Shown: in pieces, positions 1 through 8,928 of the stretch
Position numbering within the stretch: position 1 is the stretch's first letter
How the letters are laid out: the number at the start of each line of letters is the position of its first letter
DNA from: Oligoflexus sp.
GTDB lineage: Bacteria > Bdellovibrionota_B > Oligoflexia > Oligoflexales > Oligoflexaceae
NCBI RefSeq assembly: GCF_035712445.1
Contig: NZ_DASTAT010000040.1
Span: forward strand, 1 to 53,472
Direction: 5' to 3'
DNA length: 53,472 nt
The notes under the pieces: generated by a model
What the model was told of the DNA's origin: nothing
The model's input: only the letters and a program-made list of their open reading frames with translations
Database searches by the model: none
Program-made: the position numbers and the translations under genes

Positions 1-55
1 TCATGGAATAGCGATTTTTTAAGCTCCTTATTGCTATTCAATCACAAGGGAAATC

Positions 56-1165
56 ATGATGAATCACAGCAATCGCGTAGCAGGTAGCCTTGTCATCGGC
101 TGTCTGCTGATGGCCTGCGGGTCTTCATCCGACGGCAAAAACGAACGATCCGCACGTCCTGAGACGGCCGCGGCGCTTAAAAATCCGGGAGTTTCCAACG
201 GGTCGACACCGACGCCTGCACCGACGCGATCACCGATACCCGGACCGACGTCGACACCAGCTCCCACACCCACCTTTTCTCCGGCCCCCTCTTCATCAGG
301 TTCAACGGCCACGAACGGCGATCTTTGGGTCGACCCCTATTCTCATGCAGCGAATGACGCCCGCATTCTTATGGGAAGCAACGCAGACGATGCCCGCCGC
401 ATCCAGCACATTGCCAACCAACCGATGGCTCAGTGGCTCGGCGAGTGGAGCGGCAACGTCGAAGACTCCGTGCGCAAAGCAGCAGCCCAGTCGGGTGGAA
501 AAATTCTCGCCTTCGTCCTCTATAACATTCCCTTCCGCGACTGCGGTTCCTATTCCGCCGGCGGCACTCAGCCCGAAAATTATCGCCATTGGGTGGAAGC
601 GGTGGCGCGCGGACTCGGTTCGCAAAAAGCTTTCTTGATTCTGGAACCCGATGCCGTCGCGCAGCTCGATTGTCTTCCCGCCGCGGCTCAGTCGGAACGT
701 TTGGCTCTTTTGAAGGACGCCGTGCAGATCCTGAAAAAAGCGCCCGGCGCGAAGGTCTACGTGGATGGCGGCCATCCCGCCTGGAAGCCGGCCGATGTCA
801 TGGCGGAACGCCTCTTGCAAGCAGGTGTGATGGCGGCTGATGGCTTTGCCTTGAATATTTCCAATTTTCAGACGCTTGAGACCAATATAAGTTACGGCAG
901 GACCCTAAGGTCGCGACTGGGCAAAAACTTTGTTATTGATACCAGTCGCAATGGGCGGGGTCCCGATCCGGATGGGGTCTGGTGCAATCCACGGTCGCGA
1001 GCCCTGGGCCGGGCCCCCACTTTGCAAACAGGGACCGAAGGCGTGGATGCCTTTCTTTGGGTGAAACGTCCCGGTGAATCAGATGGCTCATGCAATGGTG
1101 GGCCGGGAGCAGGACAATGGTGGCGCGAAATAGCCTTGGAAATGGCGCGAGAGGCTGGGATTTGA
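56..1165 (+). CDS. GH6 cellulase lipoprotein
   Basis: Predicted cellulase of glycoside hydrolase family 6 (inverting; cellobiohydrolase or endoglucanase attacking cellulose from the non-reducing side). The N-terminus is a lipoprotein signal with lipobox LMAC at Cys21, so the enzyme is probably anchored in the outer membrane. Residues 45-85 are a Pro/Thr/Ser linker, and the catalytic module runs from about 88 to the end. GH6 motifs are clear: YNIPFRDCGSYSAGG (Asp162 equals the assisting Asp), LEPDAVAQLDCL (Asp199 is the expected proton donor) and IDTSRNGRGP near 295. At about 280 residues the module is short for GH6, and there is no carbohydrate-binding module. The start is ATGATG after a purine-rich AAGGGA. 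The next gene starts inside its stop codon. A GH48 gene faces it, which supports a role in cellulose breakdown. Whether it acts as exo- or endo-enzyme cannot be read from sequence. Confidence 0.93.
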   Translation: MMNHSNRVAGSLVIGCLLMACGSSSDGKNERSARPETAAALKNPGVSNGSTPTPAPTRSPIPGPTSTPAPTPTFSPAPSSSGSTATNGDLWVDPYSHAANDARILMGSNADDARRIQHIANQPMAQWLGEWSGNVEDSVRKAAAQSGGKILAFVLYNIPFRDCGSYSAGGTQPENYRHWVEAVARGLGSQKAFLILEPDAVAQLDCLPAAAQSERLALLKDAVQILKKAPGAKVYVDGGHPAWKPADVMAERLLQAGVMAADGFALNISNFQTLETNISYGRTLRSRLGKNFVIDTSRNGRGPDPDGVWCNPRSRALGRAPTLQTGTEGVDAFLWVKRPGESDGSCNGGPGAGQWWREIALEMAREAGI

Positions 1166-1656
1166 ATCAAGGACGGAATGCGAATACCCGCGAAAGTCAG
1201 CAGGCGTTGATCCGACGCCTCGCCTGGCTGCTCGATAGTTCCATTCGCATTCCGGGCACTCAATTCCGCATCGGCCTGGATGCCATCATCGGACTCATTC
1301 CCTGGGCCGGTGATGTCGTGGGCTCCGTCCTGTCCTTTGGAATCATCGGCCTTGCTTTTCAGATGGGAGCGTCCCGCTGGACGCTCCTGCGTATGGGCTT
1401 CAATGTCCTTGTGGAACTCGTGGTCGGGGCGATTCCAGTCTTCGGCGATGTTTTCGATGCTGTTTATAAAGCCAACGAAAAGAACGTGCGCCTGCTCGAA
1501 CGCAGCGTGACCCACCCCCGAGCCCAGCGCAAGGATTTTTGGTTTGTCAGTCTCATCGGGCTGGTGTTGCTCACCGCCCTGGGACTTTCCATCTATGGAA
1601 CCTACCAGCTGACACTCTGGATCTGGAGCAGTATCAGCCAGTGGAATTCCTGGTAA
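1162..1656 (+). CDS. DUF4112 membrane protein
   Basis: Member of the DUF4112 family of small bacterial membrane proteins, function unknown. About 164 aa. The family core is visible: a basic helix, then two similar hydrophobic segments with IIGLIPWAGDVVG near residues 36-48 and VGAIPVFGDVFDAVYKAN near 80-97, and a final membrane segment near 125-155. The chosen start is the TTG at 1162, which overlaps the GH6 stop as TTGA and has AGAGG about 7 nt upstream. ATGs further up in frame (1090, 1117) lie deep inside GH6 and lack a good ribosome site. The overlap implies translational coupling to the GH6 cellulase. Its stop directly abuts that of the convergent GH48 gene. No cellulose-related role is known for the family; the linkage may be accidental. 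Confidence 0.85.
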   Translation: MNQGRNANTRESQQALIRRLAWLLDSSIRIPGTQFRIGLDAIIGLIPWAGDVVGSVLSFGIIGLAFQMGASRWTLLRMGFNVLVELVVGAIPVFGDVFDAVYKANEKNVRLLERSVTHPRAQRKDFWFVSLIGLVLLTALGLSIYGTYQLTLWIWSSISQWNSW

Positions 1657-3783
1657 TCAATTCCCGAAGAGTCGATCAAATTCCGCGAAAGCCATCGCCG
1701 CTTCCACCTGAGCCCAGAAGCGGTGATAGTGGAAGACCGGCGCTGGACCACCGGCCCGGAAGGCTTCCACCTTCGCAAAATCCGGATCCGAACGATAGCG
1801 CGAACGCAGCCCGATGAAAGTCGAATCAGGATTGATCGAGCTGCCGTCCGGCATCTTTCCCTGATACCCGTTTGGAATATAAACCGAATCATAGAAACGC
1901 AGATAATCCTTCCGCACCTCGGGCACGGACAGTCCCTTATCATCCTGATGCAGATTCCAGATGCGCACCATCAGCTCTTTCGCAAGGTCCCGCGCCGCGG
2001 TATCCATCTGCCCCTGATAGCGGGCGCGACCGATCGCATGGAACATCAGAGTCTTGGCCAAGGCCGAGGCGATGCCCAGATCCTGATTGTATTCCGTTAC
2101 GGTCACGCTCAGATTCGACTGGGGCTGTCCGCTCCACGCCAGGGTCACAGGTATTTCATATTCACCCGATGACAAAAGACGCGTGACGCCCATCACCCAA
2201 GGAACCCAGCGGTCGAGCAGGGCTTCAGCGCGTTGATCACCCGTCGCCGCATAGAGTTCGGCAATCCTTTGCATGGACCAGGCTTGCCAGCCGAACCAGG
2301 TATTGGAACCCGGATCCACATACACAGGATCGCTTTCATAGGCCATGCCGTAGAACGTCGAGGTACCGGCCGGATAACTGCCATAGGCTCCGGCCCAGCT
2401 GCTGGTGGCGCCGCCGGCGATCGCGCCTTCTTTGGATTGCAGCCACTGATAGAATTCGAGCTGTCGATCCAGACTTTTCGCCCAATCCTCGCGGCCACGC
2501 GGGGACCGCGGAATAAATTCCGGATCCTGACTCAGAATGTAAGCGGTCAGGGGATTTTGATAACCAAAGTGCGCGGAGCTGCTGCCGATGCGCCAGGCCC
2601 AGCGCGCAGCGGTATCCTCGCCGTAGGACCCGCCCCAGGAATAGTACCAGCCCAAAAGATAATGAGCGCTCTCATAGTTCTTCGCGCCGGGACAGTTCAG
2701 CTCGCGGCAGCCGATCGGTTTGAAATACTTATCGAACATCGCATAGCGCAGATAATCGCCCATGCGCGAGGCCTTGGCGGTCAGATCACGAACGCCCTCT
2801 TCCCGCCCCTGTTCCTTGGCGATATTGCGCGCGAACCATGTGGCCTGCACGAGGCGGGCATCCGCATCCGGCGCGTTGGTGTAACGCCACTGCCGCTTGT
2901 AGCCAGCGCCATCCTGGATGAAAAGGCTTAAATAACCCTGATTCGGTGCACCAAAGCGGAAGTCCTCGATGGAAGGATGCGGAATGGTTTCCCACACCGA
3001 TTCCTGGGGGCCTCTTTGAAAGGTGTTGATGAAGACGGGTTCATTCGCCTCTCCAGAACCGAAGCCATACCAGTTGCTGGTATCCAAAAGCCAATGCATG
3101 CCATAGATCGGCTCGTTGCCATAGGCGGCCTTCAGATCATTGGCCAGGGGATCCTGGCCGACGCTCACCGAATTTTCGAGCGGGGAAGGGTAGGCGTTCG
3201 GCGTGCTGTTCTCCCGTGCGAAGCTCGCGGGCGAGTTCGGATTATAAGCTGCCACGGTCGGTTGATAAGTCGGGACCGCATAGCGGTCGATACGATCGTA
3301 GACGTACTGAAGGGGAGCAAAGTCACCTGTGTAATGCGCATACATCGCTTCAAGCCAGGCCCAGTAACTGAATGTCTCGCTCGTCGTGACGTGACCGTAA
3401 TCCGGAGCCTCGACAATCAGGGTCTCGGCAGAGTGATAAGGCAAATTGTATGAGCTGAAGTAACCGTTCCGCGGATCGTGAAGCTTCCACCAAAGTGTAA
3501 GAAATTTATCCTGCCACGGGTTGCCGCTTGGTACGCTAATTTCGCGTCCTTGGGCCGTCACAATCTTAAACCCTGCGTCTGTTGCAAAAACCCGCGGCAT
3601 CGTCGTGTTGGCTCCAGGCCATTGTCCTCCGGCCGCCTGCACAGCGACGCCGCCCGTTCCCGGCTTCTCGTTCACCGTCGGCAGGGCTGCTGCGAAACCC
3701 TTGACGGGCAGCGCGAAAGCAAGGGCGAGGGCTGCCAGTCCGTGACATCCCGCTCCTTTCAGCAAACGCTTATGACACTTCAT
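1657..3783 (-). CDS. GH48 reducing-end exocellulase
   Basis: Processive cellobiohydrolase of glycoside hydrolase family 48, which releases cellobiose from cellulose reducing ends and is a key partner in strong cellulolytic systems. 708 aa: signal peptide (basic start, hydrophobic stretch ending near AFA/AAA at 20-33), then one full-length GH48 module. Hallmarks are ETLIVEAPDYGHVTTSE at 120-136, where Glu125 and Glu136 have the spacing of the CelF Glu44/Glu55 pair (Glu136 is the likely acid), NPNSPASFA near 181 and YGMHWLLDTSNWYGFG near 227. No dockerin and no binding module, so it is a free secreted enzyme. GGAG lies about 10 nt before the ATG. It converges on the GH6-DUF4112 pair. A perfect inverted repeat lies upstream (3851-3877). 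Family call is secure; substrate preference follows the family. Confidence 0.95.
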   Translation of the reverse strand: MKCHKRLLKGAGCHGLAALALAFALPVKGFAAALPTVNEKPGTGGVAVQAAGGQWPGANTTMPRVFATDAGFKIVTAQGREISVPSGNPWQDKFLTLWWKLHDPRNGYFSSYNLPYHSAETLIVEAPDYGHVTTSETFSYWAWLEAMYAHYTGDFAPLQYVYDRIDRYAVPTYQPTVAAYNPNSPASFARENSTPNAYPSPLENSVSVGQDPLANDLKAAYGNEPIYGMHWLLDTSNWYGFGSGEANEPVFINTFQRGPQESVWETIPHPSIEDFRFGAPNQGYLSLFIQDGAGYKRQWRYTNAPDADARLVQATWFARNIAKEQGREEGVRDLTAKASRMGDYLRYAMFDKYFKPIGCRELNCPGAKNYESAHYLLGWYYSWGGSYGEDTAARWAWRIGSSSAHFGYQNPLTAYILSQDPEFIPRSPRGREDWAKSLDRQLEFYQWLQSKEGAIAGGATSSWAGAYGSYPAGTSTFYGMAYESDPVYVDPGSNTWFGWQAWSMQRIAELYAATGDQRAEALLDRWVPWVMGVTRLLSSGEYEIPVTLAWSGQPQSNLSVTVTEYNQDLGIASALAKTLMFHAIGRARYQGQMDTAARDLAKELMVRIWNLHQDDKGLSVPEVRKDYLRFYDSVYIPNGYQGKMPDGSSINPDSTFIGLRSRYRSDPDFAKVEAFRAGGPAPVFHYHRFWAQVEAAMAFAEFDRLFGN

Positions 3784-3836
3784 AGAGCATCTCCATGTGT
3801 TTGAGATCCCACCTTCAGGTGCGATCAGACTTTCGA

Positions 3837-3864
3837 TTCATACCCCCTGGTACTTTGTAATCAA
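3837..3864 (-). promoter_or_regulatory. Possible sigma-70 promoter of GH48
   Basis: On the minus strand TTGATT (3864-3859) and TATGAA (3842-3837) are separated by 16 nt, each matching the sigma-70 consensus at four of six positions, about 54 nt before the GH48 start codon. The -35 box lies inside the palindrome at 3851-3877, so a protein bound there would block or modulate it. Weak on consensus alone. Confidence 0.35.
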
Positions 3865-3877
3865 ATATTACAAAGTA
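3851..3877. promoter_or_regulatory. Perfect inverted repeat, likely operator of GH48
   Basis: TACTTTGTAAT, five bases CAAAT, then ATTACAAAGTA: two 11-bp arms that are exact reverse complements. It sits 68-94 nt upstream of the GH48 start and overlaps a candidate -35 box. It has no trailing T-run on either strand, so it is not a terminator. Length, symmetry and position fit the binding site of a dimeric regulator. No regulator gene lies next to it. Confidence 0.65.
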
Positions 3878-4296
3878 TCCCTGAGGGCCATTCAGGAATT
3901 TGATAGAGCAGAAGCGACGTGTTGCATCCGAACGTTTGCTGATAGAAGATGCGTGGGTAGTTTTTGCGTGAAGACGACTGCAGCAGGCGATGGAATCGTT
4001 TGGAATCCATTGCGGGCGCGGCCTCCAGGCTCACTCAAGGCAACTCTCGCGAAGGCATTTCTGGGTTTGACCCCAAAAAATCCTAAAGTCATGAGCGAAA
4101 TTTTGAGTGAACATGTGTCACAATAGGAGGATTTTTCGAATTCCTTCTATATCTTTTTGGCTGTGTTTTCATAGCGCAGAAACTGGGCTGAAGAAGAAAA
4201 GCCCGACGAATGAGGGGTTTCGTTGACAAGTCAAGGAATCTATGGTTGTTTTCCGACCTCATTTGGGCTTCAACTGTGCGAAAGGAATAGCCGCGC

Positions 4297-4683
4297 ATGT
4301 GGGTTGATCCAGACTCCTACCATTATTTGCCGATTGTGATTCTGATGGCCGTGGGCGGCATCATTGGTATCGTCCTGCTCACCGCCAACTACTTTCTCGG
4401 GGCCCGCGTCCGCGAAAACGTTAAGCAGCATTACGACGTGTATGAGTGTGGCGTGCCACCCGTCGGCAACGCTCGTCAGCAATTCTCTGTTCGCTATTAC
4501 GTGGTGGGCATAGTATTCCTGCTGTTCGATGTGGAAGTTGTCTTCATGTATCCATGGGCGATCGTCTATAAGAAATTCCTGTCCCAGGGATCTTTTATTC
4601 TGCTGCAGATGGTCACCTTTTTTGTGATTCTCCTGGCAGGCTATTTTTATTTGCTGGGCCGTCGCGGCCTGGATTGGGATTAA
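4297..4683 (+). CDS. nuoA: NADH-quinone oxidoreductase subunit A
   Basis: Membrane subunit A of complex I, 128 aa, about the usual length. Three hydrophobic segments (about 10-32, 68-88, 95-118) surround the conserved loop with [10 protein letters not shown] near 45, which helps shape the quinone-entry region, and [20 protein letters not shown] near 65-85. AAGGA lies about 10 nt before the ATG. It is the first gene of a complete 14-gene operon in canonical order, so the promoter should lie in the gap to its left. The nuoA stop is 11 nt before the nuoB start. Confidence 0.97.
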   Translation: MWVDPDSYHYLPIVILMAVGGIIGIVLLTANYFLGARVRENVKQHYDVYECGVPPVGNARQQFSVRYYVVGIVFLLFDVEVVFMYPWAIVYKKFLSQGSFILLQMVTFFVILLAGYFYLLGRRGLDWD

Positions 4684-4694
4684 GGAGGCTTGTT

Positions 4695-5276
4695 ATGGCT
4701 AAGGATGGAAGCTCCAGCGTGATCCCGACGAGTCTGGATTTCGCCGTCAAATGGGCCCAAAAGAACTCTCTGTGGCCGATGCCCTTCGGGACCTCGTGCT
4801 GCGGTATTGAAATGATGTCCGCCCTGTCGGGGACCTACGATATCTCGCGCTTCGGCTCGGAAGTCGTGCGTTTCGCCCCCAGACAGGCTGATCTTTTGCT
4901 GGTTGCCGGCACCATCACCAACAAGATGGGGCCTGTCATTCGTCAGATTTACGACCAGATGCTCGAACCCAAATGGGTCATCGCGATGGGCGCCTGCTCA
5001 TCCTCGGGCGGTATTTTTGATACGTACTCGGTTCTGCAGGGCATCGACGAGATCATTCCCGTCGATATCTACGTCCCTGGTTGCCCGCCCATCCCGGAAG
5101 GCCTGATCTATGCGATCCTGCGCCTGCAGGATGTGGTGGAAAAGGGAGCTCCGCGGCCGCGCATGCATCGCCTGACTCGTCAGGAGGCGGTCGATGCCAT
5201 GAGCTATCGCAAGGTGATTTCCGATCAGCTTCTGGCTGAAACGCAGGAACCGAAACAGGCAGGTGAACCGAAATGA
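4695..5276 (+). CDS. nuoB: NADH-quinone oxidoreductase subunit B
   Basis: Peripheral-arm subunit that carries cluster N2, the last Fe-S centre before quinone. 193 aa. The N2 ligands are all present: tandem cysteines in [10 protein letters not shown], the cysteine of MGACSSSGG and that of [11 protein letters not shown]. The start at 4695 is chosen because a strong AAGGAGG (4682-4688) lies 6 nt upstream; an earlier in-frame ATG at 4674 lies inside nuoA and has no such site. Its stop overlaps the nuoC start as ATGA. Confidence 0.97.
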   Translation: MAKDGSSSVIPTSLDFAVKWAQKNSLWPMPFGTSCCGIEMMSALSGTYDISRFGSEVVRFAPRQADLLLVAGTITNKMGPVIRQIYDQMLEPKWVIAMGACSSSGGIFDTYSVLQGIDEIIPVDIYVPGCPPIPEGLIYAILRLQDVVEKGAPRPRMHRLTRQEAVDAMSYRKVISDQLLAETQEPKQAGEPK

Positions 5277-5836
5277 GTGATCCCGTTCCCCTTATCGTTG
5301 ACAGGCAAAACAAAGTGCACGCTCATCTCGAAACCGCCTACAAGGAGTTTCGACTTGAGCGTGATGCCGTTCAGGAGTCTGTGCTTTGGCTGAACAAGCC
5401 CGAGCAGCTGCCAAAACTCGTGACCGATCTGCGCGATGACAAGGAGCTGCTCTTTGATCGTCTGTCGGATCTCACCGCCTACGATAACATCGACCAGAAA
5501 GATGGCCAGAAGCGTTTCGTCGGCGTCTATCAGCTTTATTCGATGAAGTATAACACCCGCGTTCGCCTCAAGGTGCTCGTGGATGACAATGAATCCCTGC
5601 CGACACTGACAGGGATCTGGCGCGCCGCCAACTGGCTGGAGCGCGAAGTCTATGACCTCTTTGGCATTCGGTACGAAGGACACCCGGACCTGCGTCGCAT
5701 CATGATGGACGAGCGTTTCCAGGGTCATCCTTTGCGCAAGGAATACGAGCTGAAAGACCGCCAGCCCTTCCCGGATTCGCTGCCGGCCCGCCTCGCTCCT
5801 CATGCTCCCACCGAAAGCCTGAAGGACAGCAAATGA
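5273..5836 (+). CDS. nuoC: NADH-quinone oxidoreductase subunit C
   Basis: 30-kDa-type subunit of the complex I peripheral arm, which supports NuoD and NuoB near the quinone pocket and holds no cofactor. 187 aa as a separate protein, not the NuoCD fusion of enterobacteria. The family signature [23 protein letters not shown] is near residues 121-144, followed by [14 protein letters not shown] overlaps link it to nuoB before and nuoD after, so the three are translationally coupled. Confidence 0.97.
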   Translation: MSDPVPLIVDRQNKVHAHLETAYKEFRLERDAVQESVLWLNKPEQLPKLVTDLRDDKELLFDRLSDLTAYDNIDQKDGQKRFVGVYQLYSMKYNTRVRLKVLVDDNESLPTLTGIWRAANWLEREVYDLFGIRYEGHPDLRRIMMDERFQGHPLRKEYELKDRQPFPDSLPARLAPHAPTESLKDSK

Positions 5837-7086
5837 TGAACCAAACTCAACTTAAAAATATGTCAGCCGCCGAGCTGAGAGAGATGCTCGTTCAGGAGCG
5901 CCAGGGTCTTGCTGACTTTTACAATCCGAATGTTCTCGTCAACATCGGCCCGTCCCACCCGGCCATGCACGGAACCCTGCGCGCCATGTGCCGCGTGAAC
6001 GGTGAAGTCATCGAGGATGCCACCTGCGAGATCGGTTACCTGCACCGGGCGATCGAAAAGCTGGCGGAACATCGCACCTATCACCAATGGATCGTCTATA
6101 CCGACCGCTTGAATTACTGCTCGGCGCTGGCCAACAACGTCGCCTATGTGAAAGCGGTCGAGGACCTGATGGGCATCACTCCGACCGAACGCTGCCAATG
6201 GATCCGCGTGATCTGTATGGAGCTGGCTCGGATTATCGACCACCTTATCTGCATTGCGATCAACGCCCTCGATATGGGGGCTCTGACCATCTTCTGGTAC
6301 CTCTACCACTGGCGGGAAGAAGCCTACACCATGATCGAAGGCATGTGCGGCATGCGCCTCACCACATCCTACGCGAGGATCGGTGGGATGATGTACGATC
6401 TGCCGGATAACTTCGCCAGCGAGATGACCAAGTTCGTCGAAGGCGTGCCCCGTTCTTTGGATGACGTGGAAAAACTTCTGACCTCGAACCGCATCTGGGT
6501 CGATCGGACCAAGGATGTCGGAAATCTGACCGCGGAAGAAGCGATCAACTTCGGCGTGACCGGCCCCTGCCTCCGCGCTTCGGGCGTGGACTTCGACCTG
6601 CGCCGCGACCGTCCTTACTACACCTATCCCGAGATCGACTTCGATGTGGTGATCGGCAAGAACGGTGATGTGTACGACCGCTACCTCCTCCGCATGGAAG
6701 AGATCCGGCAGAGCATTCGCATCCTGAAGCAGTGCATGCAGAAGCTGCCCAAGGGGCCTTTGTGGGTGGAAGACCGCCGCGTGCGCATTCCCGAGAAGAA
6801 AGACGTCTATGAAAAGATGGAAGTTCTGATCCATCATTTCAAAATCTTCATGGAAGGCATCGATGTGCCGCCGGGTGAAGCCTACAGCTGCATTGAATCC
6901 CCGAACGGCGAACTCGGCTTTTATATCGTGAGCCGCGGTGGACCCAAGGCCTGGCGCATCAAAATCAAATCACCGTCTTTGCTCCACTTTCAAACCTTTG
7001 AACACACGGTCAAAGGAGCCAAGATCCCGGATGCGATTGCGGTGCTCGGCAGCCTGAACATTATTGCCGGTGAACTCGACCGTTGA
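5833..7086 (+). CDS. nuoD: NADH-quinone oxidoreductase subunit D
   Basis: 49-kDa-type subunit that forms the quinone-binding pocket with NuoB; related to the large subunit of NiFe hydrogenases without the metal ligands. 417 aa, normal length. Conserved stretches include NIGPSHPAMHGTLR near residue 36, the quinone-site HRAIEKLAEHRTYHQ, GALTIFWYLYHWREE and the C-terminal DAIAVLGSLNIIAGELDR. The start is ATGATG overlapping the nuoC stop; either ATG would serve. Residues 1-30 are a short family-variable extension. Confidence 0.97.
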   Translation: MMNQTQLKNMSAAELREMLVQERQGLADFYNPNVLVNIGPSHPAMHGTLRAMCRVNGEVIEDATCEIGYLHRAIEKLAEHRTYHQWIVYTDRLNYCSALANNVAYVKAVEDLMGITPTERCQWIRVICMELARIIDHLICIAINALDMGALTIFWYLYHWREEAYTMIEGMCGMRLTTSYARIGGMMYDLPDNFASEMTKFVEGVPRSLDDVEKLLTSNRIWVDRTKDVGNLTAEEAINFGVTGPCLRASGVDFDLRRDRPYYTYPEIDFDVVIGKNGDVYDRYLLRMEEIRQSIRILKQCMQKLPKGPLWVEDRRVRIPEKKDVYEKMEVLIHHFKIFMEGIDVPPGEAYSCIESPNGELGFYIVSRGGPKAWRIKIKSPSLLHFQTFEHTVKGAKIPDAIAVLGSLNIIAGELDR

Positions 7087-7111
7087 GATTGGCCCTGAGG
7101 AGCTTTCCCGT

Positions 7112-7597
7112 ATGATCATCGACCAACATATCAGTCAGCGCATCGACGAACTGCGGCCGCAGTTCCCGACCGAGCAGGCTCTGCTCCTGCCCCTTCTGCA
7201 TGAAATTCAGGCGAAGGAAGGGTGGATCTCGAAGGAAGCCATGAAGGAAGCGGCGAGCTTCCTGCATCTTCCCGTCGCCCGGGTCGAGGAAGTCGTTTCG
7301 TTCTACACCATGTACAATAGAAAACCCGTCGGCAAGCAGCATGTTCAGATCTGTACGAACATCGCCTGCTATCTGCGCGGCGCGGATCATCTTCTGCAAT
7401 GTCTTGAAAAACGCCTCGGCATTCATGAAGGCGAGACCACGGCGGATGGGAAATACACCCTGACGGCCGTGGAATGCCTCGCCGCCTGCGGTACGGCCCC
7501 GGTCGTGCAGGTGAATAACGATTATCATGAAAATCTGGATGAAAAATCGCTGAATCAGTTGATGGATCGTTTGGATAAGGAGCTGCTCGATGGCTGA
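7112..7597 (+). CDS. nuoE: NADH-quinone oxidoreductase subunit E
   Basis: 24-kDa-type subunit of the NADH-oxidising module, carrying the [2Fe-2S] cluster N1a. 161 aa. The ligand cysteines are visible in CTNIACYLRG and AVECLAACGTAPVVQVN. The start is placed at ATG 7112 (MIIDQH) with TGAGGAG about 8 nt upstream. A TTG-initiated extension from 7064 would run back into nuoD and lacks a ribosome site. The last 8 nt overlap nuoF. Confidence 0.96.
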   Translation: MIIDQHISQRIDELRPQFPTEQALLLPLLHEIQAKEGWISKEAMKEAASFLHLPVARVEEVVSFYTMYNRKPVGKQHVQICTNIACYLRGADHLLQCLEKRLGIHEGETTADGKYTLTAVECLAACGTAPVVQVNNDYHENLDEKSLNQLMDRLDKELLDG

Positions 7598-8915
7598 AGT
7601 CCTTCTGACCAGGCATAACGGGGCCAAGGATTCCCATACGCTGGCTTTCTATAAGTCGGTCGGGGGTTACGCGGCTCTGGATCAAGCTTTGAATATGGCG
7701 CCCGATGCTGTCATCGACGAGGTGAAGAAATCCAATCTTCGCGGTCGCGGCGGTGCGGGCTTTCCGACGGGAATGAAATGGTCGTTCATGCCGAAGAATC
7801 CGGTGGACGCCCAGGGCAATCCCAAACCGAAGTACCTCGTCTGCAATGCGGATGAAGGCGAACCGGGTACCTTCAAAGATCGCCTGCTTTTGACCCAGCA
7901 TCCCCATATGCTGATCGAAGGCATGGTGATCGCGGCTCACGCCATCGGCGCGAGTCAGGGTTATATCTACGTTCGCGGTGAATTCTATCACGAGATCCAG
8001 ATCCTCAATGCGGCCATCAAGGAAGCCCGCGCGGCGGGTATCCTGGGTAAAAGCGTCCGGGGTCGCAGCTGGAAATTCGATATCGAAGTCTATCGCGGAG
8101 CCGGGGCTTATATCTGCGGTGAAGAAACCGCTCTTCTGAGCAGTCTCGAAGGTCGTCGCGGCGAGCCCCGTTTGAAACCGCCTTTTCCTGCGCAGGTCGG
8201 CGCCTTTGGAATGCCGTCCTGTGTCAACAACGTGGAAACCTTCTGTGCGGTGCCCACGATTATTAAAGACGGCGCGGCGAAATTCGCAGCGATCGGCACC
8301 GAGCGTTCCGGCGGAACCCGGCTTTTCTGTGTGTCCGGTCATGTGGTGAAACCCGGCGTCTATGAACTTCCCATCAACATGAACCTGAAGGATCTCATCG
8401 CGCACTGCGGCGGTGTTCCCGGCGGACGCAGCGTAAAAGCGGTGATTCCCGGTGGAGCTTCGGCCCCCATGCTGCGCGCCGATGAGATCGATGTGGCGAT
8501 GGACTTCGACAGTCTGGCGAAAGCCGGAACGATGGCCGGATCGGGTGGCGTGATCGTCATCGATGATCAGACCTGCATCGTGGAAGCCGCCGCCCGTCTT
8601 TTGAAATTTTACGAGCATGAATCCTGCGGTCAGTGCAGTCAATGCCGCGAGGGCAGCCACTGGCTGGCCCGTATGTTCAACCGCATCGAAGCGGGGCAGG
8701 GAACAACCGAGGACCTCGATAAAATTGCGCAAATTTGCGGTAATATGGCGGGTCAAACCATCTGCGCTTTCGCCGATGCGGTGACCGGTCCTGCCCTGTC
8801 GACGATTCGCAAGTTCCGTGCGGAGTTTGAAGAGCATGTGCGTCTGGGGCGCTGTCCATCGAAGCCAGAGCATTACGTCCGTCCGCACGACCACCACGCC
8901 AGCGCCCGGCTTTGA
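7590..8915 (+). CDS. nuoF: NADH-quinone oxidoreductase subunit F
   Basis: 51-kDa-type subunit that binds NADH and FMN and cluster N3, where electrons enter complex I. 441 aa, full length. The NADH/FMN-site glycine-rich motifs GRGGAGFPTGMKW and CNADEGEPGTFKDR are near residues 53-90. GAGAYICGEETALLSSLEG follows near 171. The N3 ligands are in ESCGQCSQCREG and in CAFADA near the C-terminus. It overlaps nuoE by 8 nt and ends 13 nt before nuoG. Confidence 0.98.
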   Translation: MAEVLLTRHNGAKDSHTLAFYKSVGGYAALDQALNMAPDAVIDEVKKSNLRGRGGAGFPTGMKWSFMPKNPVDAQGNPKPKYLVCNADEGEPGTFKDRLLLTQHPHMLIEGMVIAAHAIGASQGYIYVRGEFYHEIQILNAAIKEARAAGILGKSVRGRSWKFDIEVYRGAGAYICGEETALLSSLEGRRGEPRLKPPFPAQVGAFGMPSCVNNVETFCAVPTIIKDGAAKFAAIGTERSGGTRLFCVSGHVVKPGVYELPINMNLKDLIAHCGGVPGGRSVKAVIPGGASAPMLRADEIDVAMDFDSLAKAGTMAGSGGVIVIDDQTCIVEAAARLLKFYEHESCGQCSQCREGSHWLARMFNRIEAGQGTTEDLDKIAQICGNMAGQTICAFADAVTGPALSTIRKFRAEFEEHVRLGRCPSKPEHYVRPHDHHASARL

Positions 8916-8928
8916 TTGGAGTCCGTGA

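Larger units (their letters stand above)
3784..4296. other. Intergenic region between GH48 and nuoA
   Basis: A 513-nt gap between divergent genes. It holds the GH48 inverted repeat and candidate promoter on the left. On the right is a perfect TTGACA (4223-4228) about 70 nt before nuoA, but the sequence 17 nt further on (TTGTTT) is a poor -10 box, so the nuo promoter is only tentative. The open frame at 3797-4126 runs through the palindrome, has no ribosome site and reads as noise. Nothing else was recognised. Confidence 0.5.

Noticed and set aside
3797..4126. 109-aa plus-strand frame between GH48 and nuoA
   Set aside because: It crosses the GH48 inverted repeat, has no ribosome site, and its residues show no domain pattern. 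Treated as intergenic noise.
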